Source: Ananas comosus (Eukaryota > Streptophyta > Magnoliopsida > Poales > Bromeliaceae). From it: DNA of 64,000 bases. The DNA is taken from assembly GCF_001540865.1 (NCBI RefSeq), contig NC_033638.1:6076949-6140948 (forward strand), given 5' to 3'. Position numbers and translations under genes: made by a program. Below the pieces are notes generated by a model. It searched no databases and was not told where the DNA came from. It worked only from the letters and a program-made list of their open reading frames with translations. Each line of letters starts with the position of its first letter. Positions within the stretch are counted from its first letter, which is position 1. Below, one piece after another: positions 1 through 10,564 of this stretch.

Positions 1-16
1 AACTTGTTTCTGCAAA

Positions 17-208
17 ATGTTATCTTTCTTTCTCTCTCTCCTAGCTTTCACCGCGGCATGTGCGGCATATCTCATTTTTGCCGCGACCGAGTGCCTCACC
101 TTTGACGTCGCCGACATCGTAGGTCTCGCCGTCACCATGGATAAAGAGGAGGGGGTGGTGAGAAAGATAATGAGACTCACCATTGGAACACAAGTCATAC
201 TAGTGTAA
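17..208 (+). other. Unrecognised GC-richer stretch with a 63-codon frame
   Basis: An ATG-initiated frame of 63 codons with a hydrophobic N-terminal half lies at the very edge of the window. The stretch is clearly richer in GC than the DNA that follows. I do not recognise the product, and upstream sequence is cut off, so it may be part of a transposon-carried or eroded gene fragment. Nothing downstream (209-600) looks coding. Confidence 0.12.
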
Positions 209-329
209 TAGCTCGCGCGATACGACAAGTAAGTATTGTTGGAGACAAAAATTATAGATAATAAATTATCAACAGAAATAAGAATAAATATTCAGCATTA
301 TCTTTATTAAATTTTACTATTTCAGAAAA

Positions 330-600
330 TGATCATTTCAAGCGTGTTAAGTTTGAAAAGAAAAATGATTATACGTTTCGAGGTGGGGAAGTGAAAGGAC
401 ATGGCGAGAAAGGTTCGAAAGATGAGATGAGTCGGTTCAATTCAAGAAAAGGTGAGAAAGGCGGTTTAAGGAAAGAGAATAGCTGGTTCAATGAAGGTAA
501 AGAGTCGGACCTGGATTGAACCCAATAACGAGATAGAAATCGATTCAAGAGAGGAGAAGAGCCAAAACTTGTAGACAGAAGGATGTTTAGAGAGATTAAT
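330..600. repeat. Purine-rich degenerate repeat with GGTTCAA words
   Basis: Purine-rich sequence with recurring words such as ggttcaat, cgattcaaga and gagaaag. It resembles the better preserved direct repeat at 14120-14590. No gene is seen here. Confidence 0.3.
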
Positions 601-603
601 TTG

Positions 604-834
604 GAGTCCGGTTACAATGCTATTGATCGCACCAAATACTTGATGCTATCAAATTTTCTGTCGTTAGATAAACCGCTTGGACCATTTTCATCCGTTAGAT
701 TAAACTATTTAACCAACCACCCACTCAACCCTAGGGGACCACTATCATCAGAACCGTGCATCACTTTATCCAAAAGTCGAAAACTTAATAGCACCAATAA
801 CTTCATGCTATTAATGGTATTCTAGCCTAGTTCG
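604..834. mobile_element. Foldback MITE (bright TIR family)
   Basis: The two ends are inverted copies: a left arm with ctattgat and gcaccaaa..ttgatgctatc pairs with a right arm containing gatagcacc/cttcatgctattaatgg in complement. Close relatives with the same internal words (caaccacccactcaaccct) lie at 37366-37590 and 38185-38415. There is no coding capacity. 835-1536 between this and the next element holds only AT-rich sequence with no feature I recognise. Confidence 0.6.
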
Positions 835-1536
835 ATAAATCTCATAACTTAAATTTTTTAGAGGTATATTTGCTATTTAATATTTTTACAAAAAGCCGTA
901 TTCATTTATTCATAATTTTAACTACACTGTATACTTTATAAATAAGGACGGAACGAGGAAAAAAAAAAAAAAAAACAACAAGTGAAATATGTATTGGGAT
1001 TTGTCCCAATAAATAATTCCCTACTCCAACGGTCGTTGAAAGTTGAAACTCCCTCGATTTGATTTTTAAATGCACGTCCCCATCTCCCCTTAAATTCTGG
1101 AAGTAGAGGACATAGTGCATTAATTATCCTCCATAAAAAAACTATATAATTATTATAAAAATATTTCAATTGTCCTTTTTTTTTTTTTTTTTTTGAATGT
1201 TTTGTAATTAATCAGATCTTTAATGTGAAGAATTCGCCTCTATCACACTGGTATCACATCATAAGTAATAAACTAATAATATATCTTTTCATGAGATATA
1301 AGTATAAAAATTATTTGTTTATTAATCATGATGGGACGGGTGAATTCAAAGAAGACAACCTTATTGGTTGGGAATGCCATGTCAGCAATATAACGGATGC
1401 ATTCTATTTTTTTTCCCTCTAATTTTAACTGTCGATAATTTTTGCAGTTATTCTTAATTTTTGTAATTATTGATGAGTAACCAAATAATTTTTATAAGTT
1501 TAGATTTATTTCTGTCAAGTTTATCTTTTAATATTT

Positions 1537-1800
1537 TGTTGGTTAAATATAAGAGATAAGTTTAAATCTGGTTCAATTATTGTTATTAGGATTTTGATTT
1601 ATGACTATATATAGACTTTTCTAAATGTGTGAAAAATTATCCACCATCAAAATTTAGTTCAAGAATATTTAATAAAGTTTTAGTTTTATACTACTCTCCT
1701 TTCAACAAGTGGTATCAGAGCAAATTACGCTTCCAACAAGTGGTATCAGAGCAAATCACGTTTCCAACAAGTGGTATTTGTGCTAATACCGATTATATAA
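1537..1800 (+). mobile_element. TRIM-like LTR with tandemly repeated initiator-Met primer-binding site
   Basis: The stretch 1537-1706 starts with tgttgg and ends in caaca. It carries a TATA-like tatatataga and an aataaag. It is followed directly by tggtatcagagc, the plant retrotransposon primer-binding site complementary to the 3' end of initiator tRNA-Met. The unit around this site (caacaagtggtatcagag) is repeated at 1703, 1734 and 1765, period 31. A further degenerate copy lies at 2087-2122. No gag or pol frame follows, so this is a non-autonomous terminal-repeat element or a remnant of one. The second LTR was not identified. Confidence 0.55.
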
Positions 1801-2194
1801 CTCAAGATCTAAAATAAAACAAAATAATATAGAGAAGAGATATTGGAGGAGGAAAAAGATAACTAAACTAATAATTTATTAATAAAAAATAATTAATTAT
1901 ATTCTGGGCAACACCAATGCAGCCATGTCTACTATTACTAATTCATCTAATTAACCCATGCCTAACTTTATATGATAAATCGAACTTTTACTTTGAATAA
2001 CTACAAATCTTAACCATAATCAAATAGAAGATTTAAACTTATCTGTGACTGTAACTATATTTTAATTAAGTTTGGATTATTATTCCAACAAGTGGTATCA
2101 AAACAAATCACGCTTCCAACAGTAATTAATTTTTAATTAACTAGGTCCTAATCTTCTTTTTTTTTTTTTAACTATTGTTGATTGCCATTACTAA

Positions 2195-3467
2195 TAGGGC
2201 TGGCAAACGAGCGAGCCGGCTCGTGTTCGACTCGTGTTCGGCTCGATATTCAGCTCGCTCGAGCTCGACTCGAAATTAAATGAGCCGAGCTTGAACAAAA
2301 TAAAAGGCTCGAAATTCATTTCAAGCTAGCTTGGTATTACATCGCCGTCACTCGCACTCGAATTAGGCTCGAAAAAGCTCGAAACAGCTATGAAAAAAAA
2401 AAAAAAAAATTTATCATATAATATAGATATAAGCTTGGGGTTATATACTATTATGAGTATGAGACCTGCCCTCTGTACTCATAAATTTTTAACGTTTGAT
2501 TGATGGAATTCGTGGTTGGTATGATGAGTGTCCCATGTAGACATGATATGGTCCACCTAGGGTTTGATGAGGTAGTTGTGGTTAGAATGTATGATCTATA
2601 TGGGATAAAATGTATTATGGAATAGAATCTTAAGGTCGAAAATTTGATGCAGTATAAAGGAGCAATACTCATAAAAGATATAGCGTTGGACTTATATATA
2701 TATAGATATATATATATAGTATTATATAGTAGGGCGTAGAATACTTTTACAAGTATCACCAAGTGAATACTTGGTGTGTTTTAGCCTTGGATGGAGAGAT
2801 GGTGAGCTTGGAGATGATTGGCTGGTAGCGTGGTTGTGAGAGTGGAAAAGTGTTGATCCAAGCGCTATTTGTTTAATCCAAAGTAGATCCAATGTCTAAA
2901 AAACGTGGATAGCAACGAATTGGGGATGATATTATAAATATAATGCATTTTAATTATATATAGGCTTTAATTAATTTGGGCTTTATTGTTTGGCCCATAA
3001 AAATTAAACCAACAGTTCAATCGTAAATTGAGACCAAACTCCTAATTACATAACGAGCACTCTCTTCTTTCAGACTTTCACGTTGCAATAATGCTAATAT
3101 TAATAACATTCAATTTCCAAATCCCTACTTTTTTTTCTCTCTCTCTCTCTCTCTCAGACCCTCATCTAGTCAGGAAGTCACCCTAGCTCACATTTCTTAT
3201 AATTATTTTGTATTTTGAACTATTGGACATGTTGCATCAAATTGTAGGTAATGTTCTATAAAAATTAAACTATTTATTATATAATGTCAAGAATTTCAAT
3301 CGGCTCGTTTAGAGCTCGAGCTCGGCTCGACTCGAAATTAGGCTCGCTCGAGCTCGGCTCGAATTAATTTCAAGCCGAGCTTGAGCCTAGATTTAGGCTT
3401 GAAATTAATTTCAAGCCGAATTTGAGCTGACATAAGCTCGCTCGAGCTCGGCTCGTTTCCACCCCTA
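2195..3467. mobile_element. hAT-like non-autonomous element with 8-bp target duplication
   Basis: The left end reads tagggctggcaaacgagc and the right end, read inward on the - strand, reads taggggtggaaacgagcc. Directly outside both ends is attactaa (2187-2194 and 3468-3475), an exact 8-bp duplication. TAGGG termini and an 8-bp duplication fit the hAT superfamily. The subterminal regions are dense in gctcgagctcg words for about 150-200 bp on each side. No transposase frame is present. A foldback MITE is nested at about 2436-2700. A second copy in opposite orientation lies at 36920-38586. Confidence 0.75.
2436..2700. mobile_element. Foldback MITE nested in the hAT-like element
   Basis: Ends show tactattatgagtatgag...tactcataaa on the left and gcaatactcataaaagata on the right. 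This is the ACTAT/GAGTA-type foldback family also seen at 37629-38163 and 59728-59978. It lies inside the hAT-like copy and so inserted later. Confidence 0.5.
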
Positions 3468-3477
3468 ATTACTAATA

Positions 3478-3860
3478 AGCCCCTATTGTAAATAGATTGG
3501 GATTTAACCCATTTAGGGCCCGATCGATGAGTAATTCACAATTTTATGTCGGAATCGTATAATAGAGAATATATCGTAATCGGCTTATCGCGATATACAC
3601 ATGCAACGTGATATTATATGCTGCACCTAATGCAGTCTCTCTCACAATACTAAACAGAGCTTAAATATAATGCATTAAACGTCAAAGCAGGAGGTTCAAA
3701 TTCACAATCTCACATAACGAAAGGGATTTAGAATTACTTCTGACACCATATTATTCCAAAGATGGAACGACTTACGAGATGAAACACTGCAAGTGGTGGA
3801 GATGAGATTCTGGATTCCCATCCATCTGTGTCCCCTTCCCCACATCAGAAAATCTACTTC

Positions 3861-3893
<33 letters not shown>

Positions 3894-3977
3894 CATACAT
3901 AAGGTAGTGCTAAAATGCTAAAATAATTGAATGCGTCTTTTTAGCTAATATACATATGCTCAAATTTATATTTTAAT
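3478..3977. other. No gene seen; poly(A) tract
   Basis: AT-rich intergenic sequence with a 29-base A tract around 3865-3893 and no supported coding sequence. Confidence 0.5.
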
Positions 3978-4500
3978 AAAGGCTAAATAAATTATAGAAA
4001 ACATTTTTCGTAGCTACTTGTTTTTTCACTTTTTTTTCCCTAACTTAAAAAATTCTATATTTTTTATCCCCTCAACATCATTTAGCTCCCCTTCGTCAGG
4101 ATTCCATCACTATTCCGGTCATTTCTTATAATTTATATTGAAAATATTCTTCAAAATAACAAAAAAATATTAAAAAATTATTTTTTTTTTCTTATAGAAG
4201 AAGTAAGAGCAATGTGGTCATTTTTTCTGAAAATATTTCTAAATTTTTTTTGAGAGAAAGGTAGTATACTATCCGCTTCGTTTATTTATTTTAGAAATAA
4301 ACTTATCTAAAAATATGAATCAATTAGGATTTAAACTTGGGACCTCGGTTACCAATCATCAAATTTTTTGCCACCTGCGCTAGAGACAATTAATAATATT
4401 TTTAAAATTTTAAGAGGGTAAGATGTAAGTTTTTGAAAGTCAGAAAGAAAAAATAAAAAAAAATATTTATAAAATTTTGTTTTTGTAATTTAGTCTTTAA
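3978..4500. mobile_element. MITE with TAAATTATAGAAAA ends, carrying a nested SINE
   Basis: The left end aaattatagaaaac and the right end tttgtaatttagtc are imperfect inverted copies. The interior words atttctta-taatttatattgaaaat and gagggtaagatgtaagtttttg recur at 10060-10345 and 46372-47072. Reading 4390 to 4250 on the - strand gives the SINE sequence described at 60184-60332 (box-B-like words, then tttatttctaa in complement), so a SINE sits inside this copy. Confidence 0.5.
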
Positions 4501-4703
4501 TAAATTTATATTATTCTAATGTAATTCCAAACAATGGAAGATCAATTTTTTTCCAACATGGTGGCCAAAGACTGCCTACAAGTTGCAAAATCAAATGCAA
4601 TTATATGGAGACAAGGTTGGTAAGCAGTAGCTATCTATATCTGGCCAATTAGTGCATGTTGAAAAATTTTTAGTAATTTGAAAAATGTTTCATGCACACC
4701 TAA

Positions 4704-5030
4704 TGTACCTAGGGCTCGCAATTCAGCTCGCTATTCGCGAGCCAATTTATGTTCGGTTTGAAAAAAGTTCGAGATCGATTGCTCGTTTAATAAATAAGTC
4801 GAACATGAGCTAAATATTTCAACTTGCGATCTGGGATCACCTAATAGTAGGGCCGACAATCTAACTTGTTGTTTCGCGAGTCAGTTCATGTTCGACTCGT
4901 TAATAAATAAGCTGAACACAAACTGTATCTTTCAGCTCGATATTTTGACGAACCAGCTCATTTATGGCTCGTTTGAGTAAAAATGAGCCGGCACTAACTC
5001 ACTCGTATTTGGCTTGTTGGCGGTCCTAAC
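4704..5030. repeat. Eroded GCTCG-rich hAT-like fragments
   Basis: Repeated words agctcgctattcgcgagcc, gttcggtttg and gagccggc match the subterminal region of the element at 2195-3467. Ends are too decayed to place. Similar fragments are at 9870-9950, 50150-50345 and 51215-51355. Confidence 0.4.
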
Positions 5031-5254
5031 TGTATCAAATGAGTGTGTAAAGTAAACACACAATTAAACCGAATAGTACAGTAATATTTTTAGCGAACTA
5101 TAGGGCGTTACAATATATATAACTTTTTATCCTTCTATAATCTGTATTTCACTATTCTGTGATTCGTAAAAATTTGTAAAAATAAAGTGTCATTTTGTTG
5201 CTCTATCTAATAGTAGGTCTTCACAAGATAAAGTTAACATGCGAATCCTAAATT

Positions 5255-5665
5255 TTATCCAAATCCGAATGCGAACGGAGCGAATTTATTTGATACTAAA
5301 CAGATATAATTTTGAAATATAAAATAAGAAATACAACAGATTTGGATTCGAATATAAATTTTATCTGTACCCAACCCGAAACCGAATCCGAACCCGAACC
5401 TAAATTAATTGATTTTACATTATATAATATATAAATAAATGTTTGATGTTATATTTGTACTTCCATTTTAAAATTTTAGATTTAATGTAATATATTTTGA
5501 TATATGGTAAAGAGAAATAATTATTTCGGGTTTGGATTTTCTGCTTTGGGTTCGAATTTTAAATTTTGACCGGGTTCAAATTTATATTCGAATTTCGACT
5601 TTAATAGTCGGGTTCGGCTAGTATTTCTAAAAGTCCGTTTCGAATCTGGCCCGCTGACATCCTTA
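5255..5665. mobile_element. Repeat with CCGAACCCGAACC inverted ends
   Basis: The left half has aatccgaacccgaacct and the right half gggttcgaatttt and cgggttcggc. The interior is AT-rich (gttatatttgtacttcc). The same family appears at 7430-7715, 14850-15930, 31180-31520 and 51770-51960. No coding capacity. Confidence 0.45.
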
Positions 5666-6329
5666 AGCTTGTATGTCATTCATTTCGATTGGACTCATCG
5701 AAAGATTATGAATAAAAATGAAACCATTAATAAGAGGAGGCGAGCTGTCACGCAAAATGCCACATGCGAAATGGAAACTCTATTCCATAGTAGATGAATG
5801 CCCGAGGATGTGCCCAAATATGCCATCTTATTGTGGAATTAGAGGTTTACCTGTGGTAGGAACCGCGCGCGATAAAAAGGAAGCACCAATCGTATTGCCT
5901 GTGAGCAGTGAGTGCCACTGAGCGAGCCACAATGCGCTCCGCATTAGAATGTTAAATAGAAAGAAGAGTCGCACTATGTGACGTAGACTCATGAAAAGGC
6001 CAAGTTAGCAGGCCTGTTAAATAGAAAGGTTTTGAATATGGGCGTGGATAACCCTAATTCTAGTCGTTGGCGGAGATCGTCGACAGTAAGGGTGTTCGTG
6101 ATGGGGTGTTGGAGTGGCACCCTATGAACCCTCATGTAAAAAAACAGTTATTTACACTTGTTTTTATATTAAAAAGTTGATGTACTAGACGTGCTCTTCA
6201 AAGTTATTTAATATTTTACACCTACAACTGAGGAAAAAAATAAATTAATGAGACACGTGAATGTTAGTGGTAAGTAAAATCATAGAAAATTCACTTTTTC
6301 TTACCTATGTTGAGACACCTTATAATGTT
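5666..6329. other. No gene supported
   Basis: A 67-codon frame at 5718-5921 has no family resemblance that I can see. The sequence around it (ggaaccgcgcgcgataaaaa and nearby) looks like a decayed repeat. The rest to the MULE boundary is AT-rich. Confidence 0.4.
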
Positions 6330-7285
6330 GGGTTATTTGCATACATGTTCCTGCAAACATAGTAAATTACGGAAATATTTCTACAAAACGGAAACTCTAT
6401 AAGTTGTCCCTGCAAAAGTCCTAAGTTATGTAGATATGTCTCTCCGGTTAACATCCGTTAGTGATTTGTTTATTTTTTAACAGTGGATTCATGAAATGAC
6501 CATTTTATCCTCACAAATATATCCCTCCAAAAGTTTTCCTCTTTCCTTCTCTTTCTCTTCCTCTTTGGACCGTTGAAGTAGACGACGGCGGCGGCGGCGC
6601 GGGGTCAGGTTCGCTGGCGACGAAGAAGAGGGAAGAACGCCGGGGCACCGGAGCTCTACCTGGAGCTCGTCGCCCTCAACGCCGTCCCCTCCCTCGTCGG
6701 CCTCCTCGGCCACGACATCGCCGACATCGTCGTCGACGTCGTCTCCCTCTTCACCGACCTCACCGACGCCGACGTCCTCGGTGACCACGACGACCCCATG
6801 CACGCCCTCGTCGCCGCCCTCGTCGACAACAACGCCCTCGAGCTTCTCGCCAAGAAACTCGCCCGCCTTTCCGAGGCCGACCCCGACGAGGTTCTTCTCC
6901 CTCGTCGGTGACGAAGAAGAGGGAAGAGGAAGAGGAAGAGGAAGAAGAAAGAAGGAAGAAGAAGGGAAAAGAGGAAGAGGGAAGAGGAAAAGGAAGAGGG
7001 TTCGCCACCGTCGCCGCCGTCGCCGCCGCATCTCCTTGCCGGCAACGAAGAAGAAGGAAGAGGAAGAGGAGGAAGAGGAAAAAGGGTAAATACGTCAATT
7101 TACACTTTAATTAACCATGGTTAAGTATTTTAACCATAGTTTAAAAAAATTTTCTAACAGATCTGGACGGCAGGAACATATCTGCATAACTTAGGACTTT
7201 TGCAGGGACAACTTATGGAGTTTCCGTTTTGTAGGGATATTTTCGTAATTTACTATGTTTGCAGGGACGTGTATGCAAATAACCC
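6330..7285. mobile_element. Pack-MULE-like element with captured gene fragment
   Basis: About 130 bp at each end are inverted copies: the left begins gggttatttgcatacatg and the complement of the right begins gggttatttgcatacacg. The match runs on through ccctgcaaaagtcctaag in both. The flanks tataatgtt (6321-6329) and aatattgtt (7286-7294) match at 7 of 9 positions, as expected for an aged 9-bp Mutator-type duplication. The interior is abruptly GC-rich and holds the CTNNBL1 fragment plus purine-rich GAAGAG repeats. No transposase is encoded. The inverted ends resemble those of the small MITEs at 8783-9200 and 54507-54909. Confidence 0.8.
6636..6911 (+). pseudogene. CTNNBL1: Captured exon fragment of beta-catenin-like protein 1 (CTNNBL1)
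   Basis: The + frame through 6648-6908 reads AGAPELYLELVALNAVPSLV, then continues with residues matching the plant CTNNBL1 armadillo-like region: VVSLFTDLTDADVL, then DNNALELL, then RLSEADPDE. Known plant CTNNBL1, a spliceosome-associated armadillo-like protein, has the same order with near-identical words. After about 6890 the resemblance ends and the frame closes with TGA at 6909. Only about 85 codons are present. There is no start codon at the fragment's beginning (an internal Met lies at 6797), and both edges fall inside a transposon. It is best read as a captured exon, not a working gene. Whether it is transcribed cannot be told. Confidence 0.75.
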
Positions 7286-7429
7286 AATATTGTTTTACAG
7301 GTAAAATTTATAAAATTAAAATCTTTTCCCTTTATATAAATATATATATAATGCCTAAAAAGCTTATATAAAAAGTTGTTTTAAGATTTGTTCCTAAAAT
7401 ATTGAATAGCATATTGATATGGATATTAA

Positions 7430-7493
7430 AAATAAAAATTCTATAAATTTTAACATTACCTGATCCGAATCAGATCCGAACCCGAATTGATTT

Positions 7494-7537
<44 letters not shown>

Positions 7538-7715
7538 TTGATGTTACATTTAAATTTATATTTTAAAATTTTAGATTTATACTGTAATAAGTTTTGAAAT
7601 AGTATAAAGGAAAACAATTGTTTCAAATTCATATTCAAATTTCGGATTTGATTGTCGGGTTTGGATTCGAGTTTTTACAAATTGGCTCCGAATCCACGTT
7701 GTTGACATCCCTATT
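7430..7715. mobile_element. CCGAACCC-type repeat with (TA)n microsatellite
   Basis: Same family as 5255-5665: gatccgaacccgaattg on the left, gggtttggattcgag on the right, and the shared interior tgatgttacatttaaattta. A (TA)n run occupies about 7499-7531. Confidence 0.4.
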
Positions 7716-7952
7716 CATGTGTGAAATTAACAAAATTAACGACTCTTTGACGGCGATGAATCGGAAGGGCATGCGTAATAATTTTGCATATGTAAAAGGG
7801 TCTTTTTGATATTTTACACTTTACGGCCCACGAGGGAGTTGTACGAAATTTCGAGTTTCAAAGGGGCACCGTTGAAATTGTCCCGTACGGAAAAGTCTCG
7901 TGTAACGGTTGTGTATCACGGTTTCTTGTGGGCCCCACCAGAAAATCTGAAC

Positions 7953-8240
7953 GTTACGACCGCTTTAAAATCTACGCGTTTTGCCGCGTACTCCGTTGGA
8001 AATTTGGAAAGTGAAAATAAAATATAAATAAAGGGAAAATTTCAAATACCACCGCCTAGTTTCACATTTTTTACTTTAGTATCTTATAATTTAAATTACG
8101 TCCGCTTTAAAATCAACGCGTTTTGCGGCGTACTCCGTGGGAAATTTGGAAAGTGCGAATAAAATAAAATAAAGGAAAAACTTCAAATACCACCTCCGTG
8201 GTTTCGCATTTTTTATTTTAATATTTTGTAATTTAAAGTG
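7953..8240 (+). repeat. Tandem duplication, period about 142 bp
   Basis: The block starting ttacgaccgctttaaaat (7954) is repeated as ttacgtccgctttaaaat (8096). The copies stay aligned through gcgtactccgt and tcaaataccacc to taatttaaa. The duplicated unit spans both non-MITE sequence and the left end of a MITE. Confidence 0.7.
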
Positions 8241-8758
8241 TATCAATTTAGTACCCTGTGATTTCGCACTTTCTCATTTTAGTACCCTTTGGTTTAAAGT
8301 GCATCAATTTAGTACCATGTGGTTTCATTTTTCTCTTTTCGTCAGTTTCTTTGTTAATATTTCGTTAAATTATATACAAAAAACTTCAGACACCCGACTC
8401 AGGTTTATCGAATATTTACTTTAGTACCATTTAATTTAACTTTATCACTGATTTCTTTTTCCTCCGTTAATATTTTGTTAAATTATATACGAAAAACTTC
8501 AGATGCCCTACGTAGGTTTATCGAATATTCACTTTAGTACACTTTAATTTTAACTTTGTCACTGATTTAACGCAAAAAATTAGTGAAATGGATAATAAAA
8601 AAAAATAAAATCATAATGTACTAACTTAATATATTTTAAACTATAGGGTACTAAAGTTATAAAGTGTGAAACCACAGGGGCTAACTTGATATACTTTAAA
8701 CCACAGGATACTAAAATGAGAAAGTGTGAATCCACGGGAAGGTATTTGAAGTTTACCC
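8174..8758. mobile_element. MITE family B (AACTTCAAATACCACC ends)
   Basis: The left end ggaaaaacttcaaatacc and the right end ggtatttgaagtttaccc are inverted copies. Both are flanked by taaaataaa, although this target is low complexity. The interior repeats gtttaaagtgcatcaatttag and the complement. Relatives: 9385-9722, 45780-46107, 59330-59688 and a half copy at 62231-62325. Confidence 0.65.
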
Positions 8759-8782
8759 TAAAATAAAATAAAATAAAATAAA

Positions 8783-9200
8783 GAGTTAATTTCATACAGG
8801 TCCCTACAAATATAGTAAATTATAAATATATTTCTATAAAATTCAATTTTCATACGTTGTCCCTACAAAAGTCTTAATATTTTCAAATATGTCCTTATGG
8901 TTTGTTATCGTTAAAATACTATTTATTTTATAAGTAAAATGACCTTTTTGCCATCACAAATATGTCCCTCCAAAAGTCCCAACTCTTAATTGAAAAGGAA
9001 TAGAAAGGTCAATTCACCTCATTAATTAATTAGGGTTAAATATTTTATCTATGGTTAACTAATTTTTTTTAACGAATTCTAACGGTAGGGATATATTTGA
9101 AAATATCAAGATTTTTGTAAGGGCGACATATGAAAGTTGAATTTTGTAAGGATATATTTACAATTCACTATATTTGTAGGAATCTGTATGAAATTAACCC
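8783..9200. mobile_element. MITE family A (Mutator-type), exact 9-bp flanks
   Basis: The left end gagttaatttcatacagg and the complement of the right end gggttaatttcatacaga pair over more than 100 bp. Flanks 8774-8782 and 9201-9209 both read taaaataaa. The element has no coding capacity and is related to the ends of the Pack-MULE at 6330-7285. Confidence 0.7.
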
Positions 9201-9384
9201 TAAAATAAAATAAAAATGTGTGGAAACCCCCTCAATTCTAAGCGATTTTGAAATTGGTACCTCAACTTTATTTTTCCTGGATTGATGCTTTCTAAATTTT
9301 TATTTTTTTTGACAAGTGAGTATTGTTTTTATCATCTAAAAATTAGGAACTTTATCGTGAGTGTCTTTATTAAATTTTCCCTTA

Positions 9385-9722
9385 TAGGTAGCTTCGTAGT
9401 TTCTCACTTTGTCTCCCTATGATTTAAAGTGTATCAATTTGCCCCTCTGTGGTTTTGTTTTTATCTTTTCGGTAGCTTTTTCGTTAACATTTTGTTAAAT
9501 TATATACAAAAAACTTCGAATACCCATCTAGATTTATCAAATATTCACTTTAGTACCCTTTAATTTTAACTTTATTACTGATTTAAGGAAAAAAAATAAT
9601 AAAATTGATAAGAAAAAAAGAAAAACAAAACCACATGGAGGCAAATTGATATATTTTAAACCACAGGGGGGCAAAGTAAGAAACTACGAAACCACATGGG
9701 GGGTTTTTGAAGTTTTCCCTTA
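9385..9722. mobile_element. MITE family B, diverged copy
   Basis: Shares ctatgatttaaagtgtatca and tttttgaagttttccc with the copy at 8174-8758. The left terminal bases are lost or decayed. Confidence 0.5.
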
Positions 9723-10059
9723 AATTTAATAGTGTTGATTACACTTCAGCTAATAAAATAAGGATATTTAATAACTAATAGCTAATATAATACTTAACTA
9801 ACTTAAAAAAAACTTAAATAAACAAAATAAAAGTTGAATGGCCTCCATCAAAAAGTTAAAAATTTCTGTTTCGACTAGTTTATTAATAAGCTGAATACGT
9901 GCTGACGCACGTGAACAACAAGTTAACTTGTCGGCCATATTACTGGATGAAAAATTAAAAAAATGTAAAAAAAATTAGAATCTTAATTTAATAATTGAAA
10001 TTCAAAAAATATAAGCATTTTTACATTTGAATTGGTCTAAATCTAAATTTCAAGTTGTT

Positions 10060-10345
10060 ATATTTAGCCCCTCTCTATCAGGGTTCCATCACTATTTTGT
10101 CCATTTTTTATAATTTATACTGAAAATATCATTCAAAATGACAGAAATATATTTAAAAAATTATTTTTTTTTTATATAAGAAGTAAGGGCAATTTGGTTA
10201 TTTTGCCCTCTCCATTAACACCGTATCATCTTGAAAATATTTTTAAAATTTTAAGAGGGCAAAATATATATTTTTGAAAGTTAAGGAGGGAAAATAAAAA
10301 AACGGATATTTACAGAGAAATTTTCTATAATTTACCCTTTTTTTA
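10060..10345. mobile_element. MITE related to 3978-4500
   Basis: Words gggttccatcactatttt, ttataatttatactgaaa and ttaagagggcaaaatat match the element at 3978-4500 in order. 9730-10059 and 10346-10560 are AT-rich with no feature seen. Confidence 0.4.
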
Positions 10346-10564
10346 ATCTGCATTATTATACTTAGTTGAATTGTTATTAACTTTAATGATTTTGTTAACT
10401 GCTACATGTTAATTGATCTAATTTTATTTGCTAAAGATTAATTAAAATTATTAATTTTAATGAAATTATCAATATATTTAATAAAATTTTAATTTATTTG
10501 ACTAAAAATCACTTAATTCTGAAAAAAAATAGAAGCTACGGGGTTTTAAAAAATAAAATTGAAC

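Noticed and set aside
5718..5921. 67-codon + frame considered as a small gene
   Set aside because: No recognisable motif, no splice context, and the region reads like a decayed repeat.
6489..7114. Several long frames on both strands (up to 180 codons)
   Set aside because: They are low-complexity Arg/Glu/Ser readings of GC- and purine-rich DNA inside the Pack-MULE. Only the CTNNBL1-like + frame has family resemblance.
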